A stretch of DNA of 30,149 bases from Spongisporangium articulatum (lineage in GTDB: Bacteria > Actinomycetota > Actinomycetes > Actinomycetales > Kineosporiaceae). The stretch covers positions 1 through 30,149 of the forward strand of contig NZ_JBITLV010000012.1 in assembly GCF_044465595.1 (NCBI RefSeq), written 5' to 3'. Positions 1 through 7,200 of the stretch are shown here, one piece after another. Each line of letters starts with the position of its first letter. The stretch's first letter is position 1. The notes below the pieces were generated by a model, which did no database searches, was not told the origin of the DNA, and saw only the letters and a program-made list of their open reading frames with translations. The translations under genes and the position numbers were made by a program.

Positions 1-786
1 CCGACCTCTGGCGGGGCTTCGGGCGGGGCTTCGGGCGGGGGTTCGGGAGGTGGCTCGGGAGGTGGCTCAGGCGGTGGCTCCGGCGGTGGCTCCGGCGTAG
101 GACGGTTCTTCGGCGGCGCTGGGGACTTCTTCGTCGATACCTACCAGTCCGTAGCTACAACAATCGCGCATCCGTGGGATTCACAAATGGCGACGCTCAA
201 CGGTTGCTATCAGAATTTGCTGACCTGTCCAGCACTCGGGCCTGTCGGGATGACCAACAGCCTCATCGCCGGCCTCACGGAACCGGTAATAAGTCGATGG
301 AAGACTGGCGACCGAGCTGGTGCTGCCGGGTACGGACTGACTGAGGTCGTCGTTGCGATTCTTGGCACCAAGGGGGCCGGTGCTAGCGCAGATGCCGCTG
401 CAGCCACGGAAGCCGGTGCTGGCCTCGGCGCGAGTGGCGGCTTGGGCGGTAGCATCAAGTCTCTCTTCCATTACACAGACGAGGCGGGACAAAAGGGAAT
501 CGTGGACAGTGGCGAGCTGCGGCCCTCCTTGAAGAGCGCTAATCCCAAGGACGCTCGCTATGGTGATGGGCAGTACCTTTCGGACATTGCCCCAGGAACC
601 ATGACCAGCACGCAACTGAGTAGGGCCTTCTTAGGGCACCCGTTTGCCCCGCAGCGATTCACCAACTATGTGGAGATCAATGTTTCCGGCTTGAATGTTG
701 TGCAAGGTCGGCCTGGGGTGTTCGTCGTCCCCAACAATGTTTCCCTTGATCTCTCCGGTCGGATCATTAGCACAGGTGCGAACTGA
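1..786 (+). CDS. RHS-type polymorphic toxin, C-terminal part (HYD1-like ADP-ribosyltransferase tip), 5' partial
   Basis: The frame is open from base 1 to the TGA at 784-786, so this is the last 261 residues of a larger protein running in from the left. It starts with a Gly/Ser linker made of seven 4-residue units, then a small hydrophobic/Gly-Ala region, then a C-terminal domain from about residue 156 (FHYTDEAG, later ARYGDGQYLSD). That motif order (H, then Y and D in a GxYxSD context) matches the HYD1-signature ADP-ribosyltransferase family used as tips of RHS and other polymorphic toxins. The family is inferred to modify target-cell molecules by ADP-ribosylation; the target is unknown. A small gene overlaps the stop by one base and looks like its immunity partner. 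Its RHS body would lie outside the window, so the RHS assignment is inference from architecture. Annotating only from the ATG at 187 would lose the linker. Confidence 0.75.
   Translation, partial: PTSGGASGGASGGGSGGGSGGGSGGGSGGGSGVGRFFGGAGDFFVDTYQSVATTIAHPWDSQMATLNGCYQNLLTCPALGPVGMTNSLIAGLTEPVISRWKTGDRAGAAGYGLTEVVVAILGTKGAGASADAAAATEAGAGLGASGGLGGSIKSLFHYTDEAGQKGIVDSGELRPSLKSANPKDARYGDGQYLSDIAPGTMTSTQLSRAFLGHPFAPQRFTNYVEINVSGLNVVQGRPGVFVVPNNVSLDLSGRIISTGAN
10..93 (+). repeat. Seven tandem 12-bp units encoding a Gly-Gly-x-Ser linker
   Basis: Seven consecutive 12-bp units related to GGCGGTGGCTCC encode GGAS, GGAS, then five GGGS. The first units use GGGGCTTCG and the later ones GGTGGCTC, so the array has diverged but kept the protein sequence. 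It is a flexible hinge between the toxin body and its tip. Such repeats can change copy number by slippage. Confidence 0.9.
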
Positions 787-1061
787 TGCGCTATATGAGG
801 GTCGAATGGCGTCATGATCACGCAGACGAGCCTGTCCTTCTTTTTAGCGAAGTCGAGTGTGGTCAAGAAGTGCGAAAAGTAGAGATCTTCCGAAGCGGCG
901 AGATGGGCTACGCAGACGCCCTGACCAGTCGGGGCGGCACCGTGCTGGGCGAAGGGATGATCCCAACGCTGGAGGAGATCAACTCCAGTGAGGAGTTCAT
1001 GGGCCGCGAGATTGGCGCCGCAGATTTCGAGAGGATTTGGAATCAAGCACATGAGACGTGA
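786..1061 (+). CDS. DUF6881-type protein, likely immunity protein for the upstream toxin
   Basis: This 91-residue protein starts at the ATG that overlaps the toxin stop (TGATG, one shared base), so the two are translationally coupled. The sequence pattern RVEWRHDHADEPVLLFSE, EVRKVEIFRSGEMGYAD, then PTLEEINSSEEF and FERIW fits my recollection of the DUF6881 family of small cytoplasmic proteins encoded beside polymorphic toxins. The inferred role is to bind and neutralise the ADP-ribosyltransferase tip. Base composition is less GC-rich than the central metabolic genes, as is usual for exchanged toxin/immunity cassettes. No catalytic motif is visible. The family match is from memory of the pattern and the immunity role is from position. 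Confidence 0.72.
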   Translation: MRYMRVEWRHDHADEPVLLFSEVECGQEVRKVEIFRSGEMGYADALTSRGGTVLGEGMIPTLEEINSSEEFMGREIGAADFERIWNQAHET

Positions 1062-1214
1062 GTGTTCTTCGGATGATCAGCCGTGTGATTTCTTGCCAGA
1101 TGATACATTGCGACCCGGCTTGGCGAATGATTCCATGCTCACGCTGCCATTCCTTTCTTTCCTGTCGAGGAATTCGTTGGGAACGTTCGGTCGGAATTTA
1201 TGACCTGAGCCAAT

Positions 1215-1345
1215 TGTCCGACTTCGTTTCCGGTCCGGTTCCTGCGAGAGTGCCGGGGTCTTGTGACTGGATATGGAAGGCTGAGTATCCGGTGCGGTGT
1301 TCGTGGGAGCGGCAAATCGCGAAGCTGTGAGGGTGAGAATACGGG
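1215..1345 (+). mobile_element. Decayed left end of an IS3-family element
   Basis: TGTCCGACTTCG at 1215 and the following GGTCCGGTTCCTGCGAGAG align with the left terminus of the intact element at 25836, which reads TGTCCGGCCCCC then GGTCCAGTTCGTGTGAGAG. The distance from terminus to the orfA start is conserved (about 74 bp). The frame there reads PVRCSWERQIAKL then stop (TGA 1328-1330), a degraded version of PGKRYSTEQIIAKL in the intact orfA. No right end follows. The rest of 1062-1401 shows no gene I can support. Confidence 0.7.
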
Positions 1346-1401
1346 AGGTAGGCCTCCTTGACCGGCCTGCAGCCGCTGGTCCCTTGACGAAAGGTACCGC
1401 C

Positions 1402-1833
1402 TTGACAGTGGATACCCCGGAAATCCTTTCCCTGATTCGTCAACTCCTCGACGTATCAAACCCTCGCCGGGTCAATCACATAGACAGCGTCACCGGTCGA
1501 GTCGCGGACTTCTCGGATGAGCAGGCGACTGCCATCGCACAGATCCTGCTCTGGTTGGCCCTGGGGGAATCGGAAGAAGAAGCCATCGAGGCTGAACTCA
1601 ATGCCCTCGCGGAATCGGGGAACATGACCGCCTCCCTCATGAAATGTAGAAGCAGTTTCGCGCCGTCGGGCGAGAAGACCTCAGAGGTACAGCCCGCGAG
1701 GCTTACGATGAGCTTCTGTCCTGGGAGTGGCAGGCAGGGCAGAGCGAGCTTCTTGACGGCGAACGGGAAAGTGAACTCGGTCGTTGACCGCGCGCCCACT
1801 GTTTCTACGGCCTCCATCGAGTATCCGTTGTAA
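1402..1833 (+). pseudogene. Small acidic hypothetical protein, apparently truncated and fused to unrelated sequence
   Basis: A GAAAGG Shine-Dalgarno at 1389-1394 sits 7 nt before TTG 1402; GTG 1408 is an alternative start. The first 70 or so residues (DTPEILSLIRQLLDV, later DFSDEQATAIAQILLWLAL and an EE-rich helix) look like a genuine small acidic helical protein. I know no function for it. After about 1629 the frame loses protein-like character and reads through the antisense of another fragment until the stop at 1831-1833. The likely history is an intact gene cut off at its 3' end by a rearrangement. Its place next to a toxin/immunity pair and an IS relic suggests another accessory or immunity-type gene, but that is inference. 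Confidence 0.5.
1630..1817 (-). pseudogene. Gene fragment of unknown family on the minus strand
   Basis: From an ATG at 1817 (minus strand) the frame reads MEAVETVGARSTTEF, then FAVKKLALPCLPLPGQKL and SPDGAKLLLHFMREA. This is more protein-like than the overlapping plus frame and has G/C-rich third positions. After about 1630 it runs into the antisense of the gene starting at 1402. I do not recognise the family and see no good ribosome binding site. It is best read as the 5' part of a gene joined tail-to-tail with the neighbouring fragment. 1834-1965 shows no further gene. Confidence 0.35.
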
Positions 1834-1965
1834 TCAGACCCGCGTCGAGCCTGACCACGAGCAAGAGCGGGTTCGAATCGGTGCAACGACCCCTCTGCTT
1901 CTCCGGGTGTATGACTCGGCCGGGCGTCTGTGAGATTCGCGTGTCGACTCAGGCGACGTAACTGC

Positions 1966-1997
1966 TTGCCCGGCGCAAGCCTAGAACGTTCTAGAAT
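1966..1997 (+). promoter_or_regulatory. Probable promoter of the MFS/lacI operon, leaderless
   Basis: TAGAAT at 1992-1997 is a good -10 hexamer, with TTGCCC at 1966-1971 as a weak -35 at a long 20-bp spacing. The -10 ends 7 bp before GTG 2005, so transcription would begin at or next to the start codon. No Shine-Dalgarno precedes that codon. Confidence 0.5.
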
Positions 1998-2000
1998 TGC
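1975..2000. promoter_or_regulatory. Palindromic operator with LacI-family-like central CpG
   Basis: The core CTAGAACGTTCTAG at 1981-1994 is a perfect 14-bp palindrome centred on CG. GCAA at 1975-1978 and TTGC at 1997-2000 extend it with one 2-bp mismatch step. A central CpG with flanking AA/TT is typical of LacI-family operators. It overlaps the -10 hexamer of the operon that encodes a LacI-family protein, so autorepression is the natural reading. Confidence 0.72.
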
Positions 2001-2004
2001 TGAT

Positions 2005-3237
2005 GTGCACGATCTCTCCGCCCAGCACCGCCGGGCCGCCCTGCTCGCCCTCGCCCTCGGGGGCTTTGCCATCGGGCTGACCGAGTTCGTCGCGATGGGG
2101 CTGCTGCCCGACATCGCGCAGGACCTTCTGCCCGGCCAGTACGCCCGCTCCAGCTCGGACGCCGTCGCGCACGCGGGCTGGATGATCACGGTCTACGCGG
2201 CGGGGGTCGTGGTCGGCGCCCCTACGATCGCCGCACTGAGCGCAAGGTTCGCCCGCAAGCAACTGGTGCTGGGTTTGCTCGCCATGTTCGTCGCGGGCAC
2301 CGTGCTCTCGGCGCTGGCCCCCAACTTCGGGCTCGTCCTCGTGGCCCGGTTCCTCGCAGCCCTCCCGCACGGCGCCTACTTCGGGGCGGCCGGCATGCTC
2401 GCCGCGACTCTGATCGGGAAGGGCAGCGAGGCCAAGGGCTTCGCGGCCGTGCTCGGCGGGCTGACCGCGGCCAACATCGTCGGCGTCCCGGCCATCACCG
2501 CGCTGGGGCAGGCGACGAGTTGGCGGGTGGCGTACCTGGCTATCGCCGGCACCTTCGCGCTCACCCTGGCCGCCGTGGCGCTCGTCGTCCCGGGCATGGC
2601 CCCGGCCCCCGGCGGGTCGCCGCGCGCCGAGCTGAGTTCGCTGCGCTCGGGCCAGGTCTGGCTCGTGTCGCTGGTCGCCTCGATCGGCTTCGCCGGGTTC
2701 TTCTGCGCGTACAGCTACATCGCCCCCGTCACGACGCACCTGGCCGGGCTCAGCGCATCGACCGTGCCGTGGGTGTTGGTCGTGATGGGGTGCGGCATGA
2801 CGCTGGGCAACCTCGTCGGCGGGGTGGCCGCCGATCACAATCTGAAACTGACGTTGCTGGGCGGGCTCTCGGCGATCATCGCCAGTCTCGTGCTGTTCGC
2901 GCTGACCGCGGGGAACCCGGTCGGCGTGTTCGTGAGCGGCTTCGCGGTCGCGGCGACCAGCCTGTTCGTGGCCCCCGCCCTGCAGGCCCGGCTGATCTCC
3001 GTCGCCCCGCAGGCCCAGCTCATGGGCGCGGCGATGAATCAGTCGGCCACCAACATCGCCAACAGCCTGGGCGCGGCGCTGGGCGGCGCAACGATCGCCG
3101 CCGGGTTCGGCTACCGGTCGCCCGCGGTGGTCGGGATCGTGCTCGGGCTGGTCGGTCTCGGGCTTGCCGCGGTCAGCTTCCGGGTCGAGCGCACCCCGAC
3201 CGACCCGGTGCCCGAGGCGCAACCGGCGGCCCTATGA
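2005..3237 (+). CDS. MFS transporter, DHA1 (AraJ/CmlA-like) drug or sugar efflux permease
   Basis: 410 residues from GTG 2005. The frame extends upstream to 1930, but that part would cross the promoter and operator, so GTG 2005 is preferred. The N-terminus has the DHA1 signature GLTEFVAMGLLPDIA, followed by about twelve hydrophobic segments; RFLAALPHGAYFGAA and an NIVGVPA segment resemble AraJ- and chloramphenicol-type exporters. It is an inner-membrane, proton-coupled exporter; substrate cannot be read from sequence. The stop overlaps the lacI start (ATGA), so exporter and regulator are co-translated. Regulation is probably by the LacI protein at the palindrome just upstream, suggesting induction by a small ligand, perhaps the exported compound. 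Confidence 0.88.
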   Translation: MHDLSAQHRRAALLALALGGFAIGLTEFVAMGLLPDIAQDLLPGQYARSSSDAVAHAGWMITVYAAGVVVGAPTIAALSARFARKQLVLGLLAMFVAGTVLSALAPNFGLVLVARFLAALPHGAYFGAAGMLAATLIGKGSEAKGFAAVLGGLTAANIVGVPAITALGQATSWRVAYLAIAGTFALTLAAVALVVPGMAPAPGGSPRAELSSLRSGQVWLVSLVASIGFAGFFCAYSYIAPVTTHLAGLSASTVPWVLVVMGCGMTLGNLVGGVAADHNLKLTLLGGLSAIIASLVLFALTAGNPVGVFVSGFAVAATSLFVAPALQARLISVAPQAQLMGAAMNQSATNIANSLGAALGGATIAAGFGYRSPAVVGIVLGLVGLGLAAVSFRVERTPTDPVPEAQPAAL

Positions 3238-4217
3238 GCGGGCGAGTCACGCTGGCCGACGTCGCGGCGGAGGCGGGCGTCTCGGTCGCGCTCGTCTCGA
3301 TCGTCATGCGCGGCGTGCCGGGGGCCAGCGACGCGACCCGCGAACGGGTCCGCGACGTCGCCGACCGGCTCGGCTACCGCCCCGACGCTCGGGCCCGGCT
3401 GCTGCGCTCAGGCCGCAGCCGCCTGCTCGGGGTGGTGTTCGGCGTCGAGTACGCCTACCAGGGCGAGTTGGTCGCCGGGCTCTACGCGGCGGCCGAGAAG
3501 CTCGGCTACGAGATCGTTCTCAGCGCCACCACCCCGGCCCGCGACGAGCGCGCCGCGGTCGCCGACCTGCTCAACGACCGGTGCGAGGCCCTCGTCCTGA
3601 TCGGTTCCCAACCACCCTCCGACCTGACCGGCCGCGAAGACGTCCCGCCCGTCGTCGTCCTGGCCCACGCCAGCGAGGTGGCCGGGGTGGACGTGGTGCG
3701 CACCGATGACCGGGCCGGCCTGCGCCTGGCCGTCGACCACCTGGTCGGGCTCGGCCACACCCGCATCGCCCACGTGGACGGCGGCCGCTCACCGGCCGCC
3801 GCCGACCGGCGGCGCGGATACCGGGCGGCGATGGCCGCGCACGGGCTGCGCGACGCCGCGCTCGTCCTGCCCGGCGGGGCCACCGAGGCGGACGGCGCCG
3901 CCGCGGCGCAGGCCCTTCTGGCCGCCGACGTCACCGCGGTCACGGTGTTCAACGACCGGTGTGCCACCGGCGTCCTGGACGCCGTGCGCCGCGCCGGACG
4001 CGCGGTGCCCGAGGGGTTGAGCGTGGTCGGCTACGACGACGACCGGCTGGCCCGGCTCAGCCACGTCGACCTCACCACCGTCGCCCAGGACACCGCTCGG
4101 ATGACCGAACTGGCCGTCCGGCGGGCCGTCGAACGCATCGAGGGAGAGACCGTCACGGAGCCCGATGTGGTGATCCCGCCGCGGCTGGTCGTGCGCGGCA
4201 CCACAACCCGTCGATGA
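3234..4217 (+). CDS. LacI-family transcriptional regulator
   Basis: 327 residues, start ATG overlapping the transporter stop. Residues 1-60 form the LacI helix-turn-helix and hinge (VTLADVAAEAGVSVALVS, then ATRERVRDVADRLGYRPDARA). The usual recognition-helix TVSRVLNG is changed to LVSIVMRG, which could alter operator preference. Residues 61-327 are a periplasmic-binding-protein-like ligand domain (LGVVFGVEY, HTRIAHVDG, VTAVTVFNDRCATGVL, VVGYDDDRLARL). It probably represses its own operon through the CpG-centred palindrome at 1975-2000. A second inverted repeat covers its stop codon and lies upstream of the next gene. The ligand is unknown. Confidence 0.92.
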   Translation: MSGRVTLADVAAEAGVSVALVSIVMRGVPGASDATRERVRDVADRLGYRPDARARLLRSGRSRLLGVVFGVEYAYQGELVAGLYAAAEKLGYEIVLSATTPARDERAAVADLLNDRCEALVLIGSQPPSDLTGREDVPPVVVLAHASEVAGVDVVRTDDRAGLRLAVDHLVGLGHTRIAHVDGGRSPAAADRRRGYRAAMAAHGLRDAALVLPGGATEADGAAAAQALLAADVTAVTVFNDRCATGVLDAVRRAGRAVPEGLSVVGYDDDRLARLSHVDLTTVAQDTARMTELAVRRAVERIEGETVTEPDVVIPPRLVVRGTTTRR

Positions 4218-4230
4218 GAACACTCTCATC
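4213..4230. promoter_or_regulatory. Inverted repeat over the lacI stop codon, upstream of the giant regulator
   Basis: GATGAGA (4213-4219) and TCTCATC (4224-4230) are exact 7-bp arms separated by ACAC. The left arm contains the lacI TGA. No T-tract follows, so it is a weak terminator candidate. Its right edge is near the expected -35 region of the promoter for the gene at 4261, so it may be an operator for that gene. Confidence 0.45.
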
Positions 4231-4248
4231 CAACCCGGCCCGGGCGCT

Positions 4249-4254
4249 TACGAT
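4249..4254 (+). promoter_or_regulatory. Probable -10 hexamer for a leaderless giant-regulator mRNA
   Basis: TACGAT ends 6 bp before GTG 4261, with no Shine-Dalgarno between (only CCGGGG). This spacing puts the transcription start at the GTG. Confidence 0.4.
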
Positions 4255-4260
4255 CCGGGG

Positions 4261-7200
4261 GTGTCCATCGGGCTGAGGGTCGGAGTGCTCGGCGACGTCG
4301 TCGCCACCCGCGACGGCGCCCCCGTCGACCTCGGCGGCCGGCAGCAGCGGGCCGTGCTCTGTCTCCTCCTCGTCGCCCGCGGCGAGACCGTGGCCACCGA
4401 CCGCCTGATCGAGCAGGCCTGGCGGGGCAACCCGCCCGCCGGGGCGACCAGCGGTTTGCAGGCCTACGTGTCCCGGCTGCGCAGCGCGCTGGAACCGGAC
4501 CGGAAGGCCCGTTCGCGCGATTCCACGATCGTCAGCAACGACCTGGGCTATGCCCTGGCCCTGCCTGACGACGCGGTCGACGCCTGGCGGTTCGAGGCGC
4601 TGGTCGGCACGGCGTTGGCCACCGCGGAACCCGCTGCGCGGGATACGATCTTGCGGGAGGCGCTGGCGTTGTGGCGCGGCCCCGCCTACGGCGGGTACGC
4701 CGACGAGCCGTGGGCGGAGGTCGAGACCGGGCGGCTGGCGGAGCTGCGGGACGTCGCCCGCGACGAGCTCGCGGCGGCCCGGCTCGCGCAGGGCGAGAGT
4801 GCCGTCCTGGTGCCCGAGCTGGAGGCGCTGGTGGCCGCCACCCCGTTGCGGGAGGAGCGCTGGCGGCTCCTGGTCCTGGCCCAGTACCGGGCCCAGCGGC
4901 AGGGCGACGCGCTCGCCACGCTGCGCCGGGCCCGGGCCGTGCTGGCCGACGAGCTGGGGGTCGACCCCGGGCCGGCGTTGCTGGCCCTCGAGGCGGAGGT
5001 ACTGGCCCAGTCGCCCGCTCTCGCCCCCGTGGTGCCCGTGGCCACGGTGACGACGGCTGTCCAGCCCGCCGGGCCCCGTCCGGCCGAGGACCTGATGGAC
5101 CGGGACGTCGAGCTGCGGGAGCTGCAGGCCGCGGTCGCCGACGCGCTGGCCGGGCAGGCGCGCTGCCTCGTCGTGGAGGGCCCGGCCGGGATCGGGAAGA
5201 CGCGGCTGCTGGCCGAGGCCCGGCGCCTGGCCGCCGACAGCGGCGGACGGGTGCTGTTCGCCCGCGGCAGCCAGCTGGAGCGCGAGTACGGGTTCGGCGC
5301 CGTCCGCCAGCTGTTCGAGGACGCCGTGACGGACGCCCCCGGCACCCTGACCGGGCCGGCGGCCCCGGCCGCCGCGCTGTTCGGCACCGGCGACGAGACG
5401 GCGCCGGAGAGCGCGCCGGTCGTCACCCACGCCCTGTACCGGCTGGCCCTGAACCTGGCCGCGGCGGTGCCGCTGGTGCTGGCCGTCGACGACCTGCAGT
5501 GGTGCGACGCCGCCTCGCTGCGGTTCCTGGTCTACCTGGCCAACCGGATGGAGGGGCTGCCGCTGCTCGTGGTGGCCACGCTCCGCACCGGGGAGCCGCA
5601 CCAGGAGGAGGAGCTGATCGGGCACCTCCTGCACGACCCGGTGACCGACCGGCTGAGGCCCGGTCCGCTGTCCCGCGAGGGTGTCGCCGAACTGGTCGAC
5701 ACGCGCCTCGGCACCGCTGAGCGACCCTTCGTGGAGGCCTGTTACGCGACCACGTCGGGGAACCCGCTGCTGCTGCGGCAGCTGCTGAGGGCCCTGCAGA
5801 GCGAGCGGGTCAGCCCCGACGCCGCCCACGCCCAGGTGGTCACCCGGATCGGTTCGCGTGCCGTGTCGAGCCTCGTGTTGATGCGGTTGAGCCGGATGCC
5901 GGAACCCGCCCCGGCCGTGGCGGCCGCCGTCGCTGTGCTCGGGTCCGGGGCCGAGCTGCCCGTCGTCGCGGTCCTCGCCGGGGTCGGGGAGGAGGCGGCC
6001 GCGGACGCCGTGGCCGGGCTGGCCCGCGCCGAGATCCTCCGCGACAGCTACCCGCTCGGGTTCGTGCACCCGCTGGTCGCCGACGCCGTCTACCGCGACC
6101 TGGCCCCCGGCCGGCGCCAGCTCCACCACGCCCGCGCCGCCCGAGTCCTCGCGGACGCCGGGGCCGCGCCCGAGTCGGTCGCCGCCCAGCTGCTTCAGGT
6201 CCCGCCCCGGGGCGACGCCTGGGTCGTCTCGGCGTTGCGCACCGCCGCCGCCCGGGCCCGTGAACGCGCCGCCCCCGAGGCGGCCGCCACCCTCCTGCGC
6301 CGGGCGCTGGCCGAACCGCCGATCCCCACCGAGCGGACCGCCGTCCTGCTGGAACTCGGTCAGGCCGAGGCGATCTCGGACGCCCCGTCGGCCATCGAGC
6401 CTCTCCGGGAGGCCTACGACCGGCTCGGTTCCACCCCCGCGGGGGTGGAGCTGGCCCTGACGCTGGGGCGGATCCTGATCTTCGTGGGCGAGCCGGGGTC
6501 GGCCCACCGGTTCGCGCGGGAGGCGGTCGCGGCCCTGCCGGCCGACGCGGGCGATGCGGCCGTCGTGGACGACCGGCAGGCGCTGGTGGCGACCGAGCGG
6601 ATCGCCGGCTACCTGCACGACGTCGACCCGGCCCGGTGGCGCACCACGCCGCCGCCCGAGGTGGTGGGCACCGGGCGGGGGGCGCGGATGCTGTCCGTCG
6701 CCCTGGCCTGGGAAGAGGTGATGGACGGCCGCCACCGCGACCGGGCGCTGGAACTCGTCCGGTTCGGGATCGACGGCGGGACGCTGCTGGAGGCCGACAC
6801 CGGCCTGCTGTGGGTGATCGCCGGGCAGGTCCTCGACCTGTGCGACGAGGACGCGGCCCCGCTGTGGGCGGCGGGGCTGGTGCAGGCCGACCAGCGCGGC
6901 GACCTGTTCACCCGGCTCGGCATGCAGCTGTGGCGTGGGTGGATGCTGTCGCGACGGGGAGACCTGCGCGAGGCGCACCAGGTGCTGGCCGCCGGCAACG
7001 AGATGTCCCACACCTGGGCGGAGGGTGGCATCGCCTCCGGGTACGGCGAGACGTTCCTGCTCAACGTGCTGATCGAGATCGGCGACCTGGCCGCCGCGCG
7101 CGCGTTCCTCGAACACATCCGCGCCTCGTGGCGGGTCGCCGAGGGGGCGCGCATGTTCGGTGAGGTGCAGGCCCGGCTCCTCCTGCTCGAGGGCCGACCC

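Noticed and set aside
1058..1330. 90-residue plus-strand ORF
   Set aside because: No family-like sequence except its last 14 residues, which belong to the decayed IS3 orfA start. The rest is random-looking.
1870..1879. GGTTCGAATC resembling a tRNA T-loop or an attachment site
   Set aside because: The expected complementary T-stem does not follow and no acceptor or anticodon arms are present. It is too short to call a tRNA fragment or att site.
2520..3233. Upstream extension of the lacI reading frame to 2520
   Set aside because: The extension is the Arg-rich shadow of the transporter; LacI proteins begin directly before the helix-turn-helix, at ATG 3234.
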